64,000 bases of DNA from Aeromicrobium sp. Root495 (GTDB lineage Bacteria > Actinomycetota > Actinomycetes > Propionibacteriales > Nocardioidaceae), in the NCBI RefSeq assembly GCF_001426755.1, contig NZ_LMFJ01000001.1, forward strand, positions 1,938,601 to 2,002,600, in the 5' to 3' direction. Under the pieces are notes generated by a model. That model was given only the letters and a program-made list of their open reading frames with translations. It did not search any database and was not told the origin of the DNA. Both the position numbers and the translations under genes were made by a program. Below, one piece after another: positions 50,934 through 58,475 of this stretch. Each line of letters begins with the position of its first letter. The stretch's first letter is position 1.

Positions 50934-51040
50934 GGTTTACCACGGGGGGTTGGTAAACCGACCCATCCCTACGGAAGCTTCCAGAGGTATGGGTCAGGTT
51001 GCCTAGGGAAGGAAAGTTTGCATAGATACCGTGGTAAACC
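50934..51040. repeat. Nested palindromic element flanked by GGTTTACCACGG
   Basis: GGTTTACCACGG (50934-50945) and its perfect 12-base complement (51029-51040) bracket a 107-base element. TGGTAAACC at 50951-50959 also pairs with the left arm. Inside, ACCCAT (50961-50966) pairs with ATGGGT (50989-50994) around the palindrome GGAAGCTTCC. It occupies the gap between convergent genes. It looks like a small mobile or structured element; no target-site duplication is obvious. Confidence 0.75.
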
Positions 51041-51052
51041 GTCCTGGGGGGG

Positions 51053-52375
51053 TCACCAGCGGGTGAGGAGCAGGGTCTGCGCGAGCAGGGCCAGCACGAC
51101 CTGGGACGCGAGCAGGGGGCGGTGCCACCGCTCGGGGAGCAGGAGCGGGAGGGCGACGACCCAGATCGTGAACGGCATCCAGATCCGCTCGACCTCGGCC
51201 TTGCTCATGCCAGAGAGGGTGGCGAGCAGGATCGTGACCACCCCGCCGCAGGCGAGCCGCGCCAGGACGGCCTGAGCGGCGTCGGGCGCGTGACGAGCCA
51301 CGTGGAGCGCCCGGGGGAACGCGGCCCACACGGCGAGGCCCACGGTGAAGGTCCACGCCGCGACGTCGGCCCACACCCAGTACGCGAAGGACCGCTCCGA
51401 GGCGATGCCGTCGTAGTAGCGCTCGCGGAGCACGGGGTAGGCCTCCCACCACGAGAACCCCGCCACCGTGAAGGCAGCCACCACGACGAGCGCCCCGCCG
51501 AGGGCCCACGGCAGGGGCCGCCACGAGGACCCCACCCACAGGATCGTCACGGCCAGGACGCCGAGCAGCGGCAGCCCGTAGGACAGGTAGACGCAGAGCC
51601 CGAGGAGCAGGCCCGCGCCGACCCCGGTGACGGCGGTCCGCACGCCCCCGCTGCGGGTGGCCACGGCCAGCAGGCACAAGCCCCACGCCGCGACGGCGGT
51701 GAAGAGGGCGTCGCCGTTCACGCCCATCCACACCACGGTGGGCGCCAGGACGATCCACAGCGCGGCGCCGCGGGCGAGCCGTTCGGTGGCCAGGACCTTG
51801 AGGGTCAGCACGACGGCCACGGCGGCGGAGCTGCCGAGGGTGACCACCACGACACCGATCGTGAACGGGTCGGTGATGCCCAGGCGGTCGAGCAGCACGA
51901 AGAACAGCAGCGCTCCCGGAGGATGCCCGGCCACGTGCGTGTGCCAGTTGTCGGTGGAGTCCATCGGGATGTGCTCGATGAAGGTGCGCAGCATCGGGCC
52001 CACGGCCTTGACGTGCTGGGCGTCGTGGACGTACTCGCCCGAGCGCTCGAAGACCCGGGCCAGCCCGTCCCGGCCCTGCGTCATCGCCACCGTCATGGTC
52101 CAGAGCCAGGTGGTGCCGTACGTGAGGGCGAGCACGGCCCGCCAGGAGCACGTGGCCAGGAGCCGGGGCAGCGCCAGGACCAGCACGGCCCCCAGGAGCA
52201 CGGCCGGCAGCGTGAGCCAGCCCAGGCGGGGGTCCCAGTCGGCGTGCAGCGGCGGCCAGTTCACCTGGACGTCCTCGCCCAAGACCCTCGGCACCACCAT
52301 CGCGGCCACCACGAGCACGGCTCCTGCGGCGGCCGACCAGGCTGCGGCGCGACGGGAGCTCAGGAGGTCGGGCAC
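51053..52375 (-). CDS. Polytopic membrane glycosyltransferase-like protein
   Basis: A 440-residue protein with about eleven hydrophobic helices and short loops. Loops such as NWHTHVAGHPPGALLFF and SYGLPLLG resemble lipid-linked mannosyltransferases of the PMT/ArnT type. The GTG at 52375 has TAGGGT 7 bases upstream; a GTG at 52384 is an alternative. It is divergent from the GT2 gene that follows. It may use polyprenyl-phosphate mannose. Confidence 0.8.
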   Translation of the reverse strand: MPDLLSSRRAAAWSAAAGAVLVVAAMVVPRVLGEDVQVNWPPLHADWDPRLGWLTLPAVLLGAVLVLALPRLLATCSWRAVLALTYGTTWLWTMTVAMTQGRDGLARVFERSGEYVHDAQHVKAVGPMLRTFIEHIPMDSTDNWHTHVAGHPPGALLFFVLLDRLGITDPFTIGVVVVTLGSSAAVAVVLTLKVLATERLARGAALWIVLAPTVVWMGVNGDALFTAVAAWGLCLLAVATRSGGVRTAVTGVGAGLLLGLCVYLSYGLPLLGVLAVTILWVGSSWRPLPWALGGALVVVAAFTVAGFSWWEAYPVLRERYYDGIASERSFAYWVWADVAAWTFTVGLAVWAAFPRALHVARHAPDAAQAVLARLACGGVVTILLATLSGMSKAEVERIWMPFTIWVVALPLLLPERWHRPLLASQVVLALLAQTLLLTRW

Positions 52376-52382
52376 GTCGACC

Positions 52383-52388
52383 ACCCTA
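52383..52388 (-). promoter_or_regulatory. Leaderless-type -10 box of the membrane transferase
   Basis: TAGGGT on the minus strand, 7 bases before the GTG at 52375. Confidence 0.45.
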
Positions 52389-52486
52389 GGGCGACGGCCC
52401 CACCGCCGCCGGACGATCGGCGACGTGAGCGGCGCCACCCGGGCCTGCTCGGATTGGTCGCCCTGGCGACCAAGACCCGGGCCCTC

Positions 52487-52492
52487 TAGTTT
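52487..52492 (+). promoter_or_regulatory. Leaderless-type -10 box of the GT2 operon
   Basis: TAGTTT lies 6 bases before the ATG at 52499. Confidence 0.6.
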
Positions 52493-52498
52493 CGAACC

Positions 52499-53161
52499 AT
52501 GGGTGTGAGCAGCTGCGACGTCGTGATCCCGTGTCGCGACGAGGCGCTGGCTCTTCCGATCGTCCTCGCCGACGTCCCGGAGGGCTGGGACGTCATCGTC
52601 GTCGACAACGGCTCCACTGACGGGACGGCCGACGTGGCCCGCTCCCTCGGCGCCCGCGTCGTCCACGAGCCGCTCCCCGGGTACGGCGCCGCCGTCCACA
52701 CGGGCCTCCTGGCCGCGACGGCCGAGCACGTGGCCGTGATCGACGGTGACGCCTCGATGGACCTGCGCGACCTCGTCCCCATGCTCGACCTCGTGAGCTC
52801 CGGCGAGGTGACCATGGCGGTCGGCCGACGTCGGCCCGTATCGCGCGGCGTCTGGCCCTGGCACGCGCGCGCCGGCACCCTCGCGCTCGCCACGATGATC
52901 CGGCGCCGCAGCGGGTTTCCCATCCACGACCTCGCGCCCATGCGGGTCTGCCGCCGCGACGACCTGCTCGCCCTCGGTGTCGAGGACCGCCGTTTCGGGT
53001 ACCCGTTGGAGATGATGCTGAAGGCGGCTGCAGCGGGCTGGACGGTCCGCGAGCTCGACGTCCGCTACCTCCCCCGTGCTGCCGGCACGCGCTCCAAGGT
53101 CTCGGGCTCGGTGCGCGGCACCGCGCGCGTCATCCACGACTTCGCAGGGGTGCTGCGATGA
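52499..53161 (+). CDS. GT2 glycosyltransferase (polyprenyl-phosphate mannosyltransferase-like)
   Basis: A 220-residue GT-A enzyme: VVIPCRDE, VDNGSTDGT and IDGDASMD (DxD) define the family, as in dolichol- or polyprenyl-phosphate mannosyltransferases. It lacks a membrane tail. The next two genes overlap it by ATGA, so it forms a three-gene operon with a DUF2064 transferase and a methyltransferase. Confidence 0.88.
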   Translation: MGVSSCDVVIPCRDEALALPIVLADVPEGWDVIVVDNGSTDGTADVARSLGARVVHEPLPGYGAAVHTGLLAATAEHVAVIDGDASMDLRDLVPMLDLVSSGEVTMAVGRRRPVSRGVWPWHARAGTLALATMIRRRSGFPIHDLAPMRVCRRDDLLALGVEDRRFGYPLEMMLKAAAAGWTVRELDVRYLPRAAGTRSKVSGSVRGTARVIHDFAGVLR

Positions 53162-53796
53162 GCCCGACCCTCCTCGTCGTGGCCAAGGCCCCCGTCGCGG
53201 GCTTCGCCAAGACCCGCATCGGCATGGAGCGCGGCCACCAGCAGGCCGCCGAGATCGCTGCGGCCTCCCTCCTCGACACCCTCGCCACCGCCACGGACGT
53301 GGGGTGGCCGGTGGTCGTCGCGATGACCGGCGACCTCACCCGCGCGGCCCGGCGCGAGGAGATCGAGGCCGCCCTCGAGGGCACGCGCGTCGTCCCTCAG
53401 CACGGCGACGGACTCGGCGAGCGGCTCGCCCGCGCCCACCTCGACGCCGACGCCGGCCACGGCGTGGTCCAGGTGGGCATGGACACTCCTCAGGTGACCA
53501 TCGACGACTACCTCCAGGCGTGGCGGCTGATGACCGACGGCCTCCCCGTCGTCGGTCCGGCGAGCGACGGCGGCTGGTGGCTTCTCGGGGTCCGGCGCGG
53601 ATCGGACGCCGCCGCCCTGGCCGACGTCGCGATGTCGCGCCCCGACACCGCCGATCGCACGGTCGAGGCCCTAGGCGGCCGGGTGGAGACGCTCCGCACC
53701 CTCACCGACCTCGACTCCTGGGCCGACGTCGTGGCCGTCGCCTCCGTCCTCCCCGGCTCGCACCTGTCGGCCGCCGTCACGGAGGTGGCCGCATGA
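53158..53796 (+). CDS. DUF2064 / TIGR04282-type glycosyltransferase
   Basis: A 212-residue protein of the DUF2064 nucleotide-diphospho-sugar transferase family: VVAKAPVAGFAKTRIG, VQVGMDTPQ and GPASDGGWWLLG. Relatives are annotated as arsenosugar-type or rSAM-associated transferases. It follows the GT2 gene by ATGA overlap and is followed the same way by a methyltransferase. Confidence 0.88.
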   Translation: MSPTLLVVAKAPVAGFAKTRIGMERGHQQAAEIAAASLLDTLATATDVGWPVVVAMTGDLTRAARREEIEAALEGTRVVPQHGDGLGERLARAHLDADAGHGVVQVGMDTPQVTIDDYLQAWRLMTDGLPVVGPASDGGWWLLGVRRGSDAAALADVAMSRPDTADRTVEALGGRVETLRTLTDLDSWADVVAVASVLPGSHLSAAVTEVAA

Positions 53797-54461
53797 GCAG
53801 CGTCTTCGACGTGCCCCCGGCGCTGGACCTGCGGAGCCCCGAGCGGCCGAGCGTCTTCGACCACATGTTCACGGTGGGCTCCGGCCGGTTCGTGCGGCCG
53901 GACGGCCGCACCGAGCAGCTCGACGTCGACCAGTGGGCCGGCGACCCCGACCTCGCCGACCGGCGGCTCTTCCTCGACTCCTGCACCGGCCCCACCCTCG
54001 ACGTCGGCTGCGGACCCGGTCGGCTCGTGGCCGACCTGGCCCGCCGCCTCCCAGCCCTCGGGATCGACGAGTCCCGGGAGGCCGTGCGCCAGGCCCGGAG
54101 CCGGGGCGCGGCGGCGCTGCGGCTCGACGTCTTCGACCCCGTGCCGGGTGCCGGTCAGTGGGACCACGTGCTCCTCGCCGACGGCAACATCGGCATCGGT
54201 GGTGACCCGGTCCGGCTCCTCGGTCGGGTCCGTGACCTCCTGAGCCCGGGTGGCAACGTGCTGGCCGAGGTGTCGCCGCGCGGCATCGGCATCATCCGCG
54301 ACGAGCGTCGGCTCTGGGTCGACGGCCGGTACTCCTCGCCCTTCGCCTGGGCCGTCGTCGGGCTCGACGCGATCGAGATGGTGGCCGGCGACGCGGGCTT
54401 CGAGGTCGGCAGCATCCGCTCGGTGGCCGGACGGCACGTGGCCTCCTTGCAGGTCGCCTGA
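53793..54461 (+). CDS. SAM methyltransferase (DUF2064-associated)
   Basis: A 222-residue methyltransferase with motif I LDVGCGPGRLVADL, strand 2 IDES and GGNVLAEVSP. The N-terminal 65 residues (FDHMFTVGSGRFV, then LDVDQWAGDP) form a lid. It closes the GT2-DUF2064-methyltransferase operon, and the same trio next to a molybdoenzyme recurs in actinobacteria in my recollection. Confidence 0.85.
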   Translation: MSSVFDVPPALDLRSPERPSVFDHMFTVGSGRFVRPDGRTEQLDVDQWAGDPDLADRRLFLDSCTGPTLDVGCGPGRLVADLARRLPALGIDESREAVRQARSRGAAALRLDVFDPVPGAGQWDHVLLADGNIGIGGDPVRLLGRVRDLLSPGGNVLAEVSPRGIGIIRDERRLWVDGRYSSPFAWAVVGLDAIEMVAGDAGFEVGSIRSVAGRHVASLQVA

Positions 54462-54464
54462 GCC

Positions 54465-55157
54465 TCAGGCCGGCGGCTGCTCGAGGGCTGCGAGGTCGGT
54501 GGCGACACCGCCGTGGAGCCGGCCCACCGTGCGCGGCGAGGTGATCACGGGGGACGCCACGGTGCGCACCACCCGCACCCCGTGCGCCTCCAGCCGCGCC
54601 ACGAGGTCGACGTCCTCGTGCAGCCTCAGCGGTCGGAACCCGCCGACGTCGCGATAGACGGAGCCGTGCACGCCGAGGTTCGCTCCGTGCACGTGCCGGT
54701 GCGTGGTCCCGTGGACCCGTCGCCGGTACGCGGCGACCCAGTCCGGGTGCTCCGCCATGGCCTCGGTCGGCAGGACGACCGTGCCAACCACGGCATCAGC
54801 GCCGTCGCGCGCGCACGCGAGCTGGGTGACGAGCCAGTCGACGGGGACGAGGCTGTCGGCGTCGGTGAACGCGAGCCAGGTGGCGTCCGATCCCGACCGG
54901 GCGTGCGCTTCGTCCTGCGCCAGGACGCCCGCGTGCCGGGCGAGCCCGACGTTGGCGGGCCGCAGGGTCACCACGCGCGCCCCGCGTTCCTCGGCCACCT
55001 GGGCCGTGCGGTCGCGGGAGCCGTTCACGACGACGACCACCTCGACAGGGACCTCGACGCGCATCGCTGCGCGCGCGAGATGGTCCAGGCACGCACCGAC
55101 CGAGTCCTCCTCGTCGCGGGCGGGCACCACGACGCACACACGCCGGACGTCAGGCAC
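54465..55157 (-). CDS. GT2 glycosyltransferase
   Basis: A 230-residue GT-A enzyme: VVVPARDEEDSVGACLDHL, VVNGSRDRTAQVA and FTDADSLVP (DxD), then ANLGVHGSVYRDVGGF. The GTG at 55157 overlaps the upstream methyltransferase by 8 bases. It is last of the four-gene operon with acyl-CoA dehydrogenase, PIG-L deacetylase and methyltransferase. Confidence 0.86.
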   Translation of the reverse strand: MPDVRRVCVVVPARDEEDSVGACLDHLARAAMRVEVPVEVVVVVNGSRDRTAQVAEERGARVVTLRPANVGLARHAGVLAQDEAHARSGSDATWLAFTDADSLVPVDWLVTQLACARDGADAVVGTVVLPTEAMAEHPDWVAAYRRRVHGTTHRHVHGANLGVHGSVYRDVGGFRPLRLHEDVDLVARLEAHGVRVVRTVASPVITSPRTVGRLHGGVATDLAALEQPPA

Positions 55158-55704
55158 GCTCGAGCACCTCGAGCCGGAAGTCGGCCTCCTCGTGCAGGAC
55201 GACCCGATGCAGTCCCGTGGCGGGGAGGTCAGCGTGGGCCTCGTCGGGACGAGAGGCCGCCTCCTCGAAGTCGTGCCGCCAGTGGACGGCCACGAGGTGG
55301 CCGCCGGGCTCGAGCCGCTCGGCAGCGGCACGGCACGTCAGGGCACGGTCGGCCTCGTCGAGGAAGTAGAGGACCTCGGAGATGACGACGAGGTCGAGGG
55401 GCCCCTCGGGCCAGTCGTGCGGGAGGGCGCCCGGACGCACCTCGACACCGGGCAGGTCGCGGGAGCGGACCCGCTCGAGCGCCACGGCGACCGGGTCGGA
55501 GACGACCAGCTCCTCGCACCGCTCGGCCAGGAGCGCGGTGAGCTCACCGCCGGCGCAGGCCGGCTCGAAGCCCCGCCGGTAGGACTCCCGGGGCAGTGAC
55601 GCGAGCGTGAGCGCCCGCTTCCGGGTCTCGTAGGGCGCCGACGCGAGCCGCCACGGGTCCGGGTCGGTCCGGTACAGGTCCTCGAAGTAGCCGGGGTCCG
55701 TCAT
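55150..55704 (-). CDS. NodS-like SAM methyltransferase
   Basis: A 184-residue methyltransferase of the NodS type (YFEDLYRTDPDPWRLA at the start, EPACAGGELTALL as motif I, then ISEVLYFL and LEPGGHLVAVHW). NodS methylates an amino sugar nitrogen; here the neighbour is a PIG-L deacetylase, which exposes such an amine. The ATG at 55704 overlaps the PIG-L stop. Confidence 0.87.
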   Translation of the reverse strand: MTDPGYFEDLYRTDPDPWRLASAPYETRKRALTLASLPRESYRRGFEPACAGGELTALLAERCEELVVSDPVAVALERVRSRDLPGVEVRPGALPHDWPEGPLDLVVISEVLYFLDEADRALTCRAAAERLEPGGHLVAVHWRHDFEEAASRPDEAHADLPATGLHRVVLHEEADFRLEVLERA

Positions 55705-56414
55705 GTGATCACCACCTCGGGCGCCTCGAGGGCGTGCCTGAGCAGGCCCGCGCCCACCACAGGCTGGTCCTCCGGCGCCGGCGAGAGCGCCTCCACCTGC
55801 GTGACGAAGGCCTGCAGCGCGGCCGCCTTGCGGGCCCGCGCCACCACGTCGTCGTCGACCGAGGCGGACAGCGTGGCAGCGCGGTCGAGCCAGGGCACCG
55901 CGCCGGGCTCGGTCCACTCCCAGAGCCACACCGGGTAGTGCCAGACCGTCGCGGTGGCAGGTGCAACGGCGCGCACCACGGCCCCCACCACGTCGTGGTC
56001 GGCGTGGCCGTCCTCGTGGAACGGTGCCACCACCAGGGAGGCGTGGGCGAGCAGCGGCTCGAGCGCCGCTGCGAGGGCGGCCGCGTCGGCGGGCAGGTCG
56101 GCGTCCCGGAGCCGGAGCCGCTCGACGCGAGGCCCCACGTGACCGAGCAGCGTCAGGGCGGCCACGAGCTCCGGCGGCCGGAGCCTGCGCAGGTCGTCCG
56201 GCGTCACGGTCGGGCTGCCGGGGTGGGAGCTCTCGCCGTCCGTGGCCGTCACGAACAGCACGTCGCGATCGGTCTGGCCGCACAGCCAGGCACCGAGGGC
56301 GATGACCTCGTCGTCCGGATGGGCCGAGACCACGACGAGCGGTCCGCCCGGATCCACCGCACGTGGCAGGGACAGCTCCGGGAGCCGCTCGCGCCACGAC
56401 GTCGAGCCGCTCAC
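55701..56414 (-). CDS. PIG-L/LmbE-type deacetylase
   Basis: A 237-residue zinc deacetylase: the HPDDE motif (His32, Asp34, Asp35) and HADHDVV later give the metal ligands and base. Such enzymes remove N-acetyl groups from sugars, as in mycothiol or GPI synthesis. It starts with GTG on the acyl-CoA dehydrogenase stop (GTGA) and ends by ATGA on the methyltransferase start. Confidence 0.9.
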   Translation of the reverse strand: MSGSTSWRERLPELSLPRAVDPGGPLVVVSAHPDDEVIALGAWLCGQTDRDVLFVTATDGESSHPGSPTVTPDDLRRLRPPELVAALTLLGHVGPRVERLRLRDADLPADAAALAAALEPLLAHASLVVAPFHEDGHADHDVVGAVVRAVAPATATVWHYPVWLWEWTEPGAVPWLDRAATLSASVDDDVVARARKAAALQAFVTQVEALSPAPEDQPVVGAGLLRHALEAPEVVIT

Positions 56415-57331
56415 GGGGCGTCCAGCGAGCCGAGCCGGGCGAGGTCGCGCTCCGCGTGGTGCTGGCGCACGAAGACCTCCAGGTCGGCGACGCGCCGCGC
56501 GTGCGCCTCGTCGAAGGCCAGGGGGCCGGGGCCCAGGGCACGGCCCACGTGACGCACCACCGTGTCGACGCAGTCGGCCACGGTGGCCCGGACGCAGTGC
56601 GCGAGGTGCTCGGCCGGGGCCACCGGGTCGGCATCGACCCGCCGTGCGGCATCACGGAGCACGGTCTCGGCCTGGTGCAGCGCCACCCGGACCTGTCCCC
56701 GGTGGGCCAGTCCGTGGTCGTCCAGCCGGCCGGCCCGCTCCAGGGGCGCCGCCACGGCCCGGGCGCCGCCGAGCCAGCAGGCCGCCACCCCCATGGCGCC
56801 GTGCCAGAACCCGGGACGGTCGACGTAGTCGCCCGGCTCCCCCACGGCCTGCGCGCGCCGTCCGTGCAGGTCCACCGTGCGCGTGCCGGCCGCAGCCATG
56901 CCAGGGCCCACCCACCCCGGGGCGTCAAGGACGGGCGGGAGGGAGCCGACCTCGAAGCTGATCGCGAAGAGCCGGCTCGTGCCCTCGTCCAGCGCCGTCA
57001 CGAGCGCGCGGTCGACGAGGTCCGCACCGGAGCAGAACGCCTTGACGCCCTCGAGCACCCAGCCGTCCTCGTCACGCGTCGCCCTGGTCACCGCGAACGG
57101 CGGCTCGGCCGCCCAGACCGCCCACGTGCCGTCGGCGTCCCAGGGACCGTCGAGGTCGACGAGGACGGCGTGCGCGTCGTGGTGCGGCTCGACGACCTTG
57201 GCCAGGGCGAGGTCGTCCGCGCCGAGCTCCAGGAGCGCCGACCACCGCGCCCACGTCCGACCGCTTCCGGGCAGGGGAAGAGGCTCCGCCGTCGCGTGAC
57301 GCAGACGGTCGCGGAGCGAGTTTTCCGGCAT
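56411..57331 (-). CDS. Acyl-CoA dehydrogenase-like flavoprotein
   Basis: A 306-residue relative of acyl-CoA dehydrogenases. It has the middle-domain pattern FAVTRATRDEDGWVLEGVKAFCSGAD and a C-terminal four-helix domain, but at 306 residues it is shorter than the usual 380 and lacks the N-terminal helical domain. The catalytic base is not evident. CAGGAG precedes the ATG. It leads the four-gene operon; a GTGT-N15-GGGTAC promoter lies upstream. Confidence 0.78.
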   Translation of the reverse strand: MPENSLRDRLRHATAEPLPLPGSGRTWARWSALLELGADDLALAKVVEPHHDAHAVLVDLDGPWDADGTWAVWAAEPPFAVTRATRDEDGWVLEGVKAFCSGADLVDRALVTALDEGTSRLFAISFEVGSLPPVLDAPGWVGPGMAAAGTRTVDLHGRRAQAVGEPGDYVDRPGFWHGAMGVAACWLGGARAVAAPLERAGRLDDHGLAHRGQVRVALHQAETVLRDAARRVDADPVAPAEHLAHCVRATVADCVDTVVRHVGRALGPGPLAFDEAHARRVADLEVFVRQHHAERDLARLGSLDAP

Positions 57332-57362
57332 GGGGCTCCTGACGAGAGATCTCGCTGGAGAA

Positions 57363-57387
57363 GTACCCCGATCCGACTCCCGTACAC
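57363..57387 (-). promoter_or_regulatory. SigB/SigF-like promoter GTGT-N15-GGGTAC of the acyl-CoA dehydrogenase operon
   Basis: Minus strand: GTGT (57387-57384), 15 bases, GGGTAC (57368-57363). The leader to the ATG at 57331 would be about 26 bases with a good ribosome binding site. Confidence 0.45.
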
Positions 57388-57422
57388 GTCGGAACGCCCG
57401 CGTGCACGACGTGCGGCCCCGG

Positions 57423-57447
57423 GAATGCGACGTAGCGTCGTGGGTAC
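57423..57447 (+). promoter_or_regulatory. SigB/SigF-like promoter GAAT-N15-GGGTAC of the envelope operon
   Basis: GAAT (57423-57426), 15 bases, GGGTAC (57442-57447). It is back to back with the minus-strand site at 57363-57387, so both operons may be stress induced. The leader to the ATG at 57507 is about 54 bases with GAGGGGG. Confidence 0.45.
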
Positions 57448-57506
57448 CGAACCGATGAACACCGGTGCGGCCCGTGCGGGTCGCACCCACGAACCGAGGG
57501 GGACCC

Positions 57507-57896
57507 ATGATCAAGAAGGCACTCGTCCTGGCCGCAGGAGTAGGCGGCTACGTGCTCGGCACCCGCGCCGGCCGCGGACGCTACGAGCAGATCAAGACCC
57601 AGGCCGACAAGGTCTGGAGCAGCCCCACCGTGCAGAAGGTCGCCTCCGACGCCCAGGACCTCGCTGCGGAGAAGGCTCCCGTCGTGAAGGAGAAGGCGAC
57701 GGCCGCAGCCCACCGGGCCACCGGCACGGCGAAGGAGGCAGCCGACCAGGCGCGGTCCAAGGTCGCGGAGAAGGCACCGTCGTCGGACAGCGGCCAGGCC
57801 CCGTCGAAGGATGGTCAGTCCACCGACGACCACCTCGAGGGCATCGACCTCGTGGCCGCCGCCTCCGACGTCCCGGAGGAGCCCAAGCATGGCTGA
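57507..57896 (+). CDS. YtxH-like small membrane-associated protein
   Basis: A 129-residue protein. Residues 1-20 are a hydrophobic helix with GGYVLGTRAGRGRYEQI, the YtxH-type start seen in general-stress proteins. The rest is Ala/Lys/Glu-rich and helical, ending with an acidic tail. It opens an operon with a holin-like protein, DUF3618 and YihY. GAGGGGG precedes the ATG. Confidence 0.82.
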   Translation: MIKKALVLAAGVGGYVLGTRAGRGRYEQIKTQADKVWSSPTVQKVASDAQDLAAEKAPVVKEKATAAAHRATGTAKEAADQARSKVAEKAPSSDSGQAPSKDGQSTDDHLEGIDLVAAASDVPEEPKHG

Positions 57897-58293
57897 CCCG
57901 CGACCGACCACGCCCGCCGACGAGGCGAGCCTCGGCGAGCTGGTGGGGCGGCTGAGCGAGCAGTCGAGCCGCCTCGTCCACGACGAGGTGGCACTGGCCA
58001 AGGCCGAGCTTCAGGCCAGCGTGAAGCACGCCGGGATCGGGGCCGGACTGTTCGGCAGCGCCGGCTTCTTCGCCCTCCTGGGGGTCATCGCGCTCGTCGG
58101 TTCCGCGGTGGCGGGCCTCGCCCTCGTGGTGGACACGTGGCTCGCCGCGCTCCTCGTGGCCGTGGGCCTGTTCGTCGTGGCCGGCGTCGCCGCACTCGTC
58201 GGGAAGAAGCAGGTCTCGCAGGTCGGAGGACCCGAGCGGGCCATCGAGAACGTGCAGCAGGACGTCGCCGCCGTGAAGGGAGCCCGGTCATGA
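57889..58293 (+). CDS. Phage-holin-3-6-family (YqjE-like) membrane protein
   Basis: A 134-residue protein with two long transmembrane helices (about 50-72 and 80-102) after a helical N-terminal (LGELVGRLSEQSSRLVHDEVALAKAEL), the pattern of the Actinobacteria holin superfamily III (Pfam Phage_holin_3_6). Despite the name it is cellular. Its ATG overlaps the YtxH gene by 8 bases. Confidence 0.85.
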   Translation: MADPRPTTPADEASLGELVGRLSEQSSRLVHDEVALAKAELQASVKHAGIGAGLFGSAGFFALLGVIALVGSAVAGLALVVDTWLAALLVAVGLFVVAGVAALVGKKQVSQVGGPERAIENVQQDVAAVKGARS

Positions 58294-58475
58294 GCGGACC
58301 CAGCATCTCCGAGATCGAGACCGACATCGAGCAGACGCGTGAGCAGCTCACCGAGACGATCGACGCGTTGGGCCACAAGCTCGACGTGAAGTCCAAGGCC
58401 ACGTCGCACTGGCAGGAGATCGCGGTCGTCGTGACGACGGCCGTGGCGGTCGTGATCGCCTGGAAGAAGCTCTGA
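58290..58475 (+). CDS. DUF3618 protein
   Basis: A 61-residue protein: IEQTREQLTETIDALGHKL is the DUF3618 helix and one transmembrane helix follows (about 42-58). It is coupled to the holin-like gene by ATGA and to yihY by TGATG. Confidence 0.85.
   Translation: MSGPSISEIETDIEQTREQLTETIDALGHKLDVKSKATSHWQEIAVVVTTAVAVVIAWKKL

Noticed and set aside
57889..58293. A phage holin as sign of a prophage
   Set aside because: The family is named for holins but is found in ordinary actinobacterial envelope operons, and no phage genes are present.
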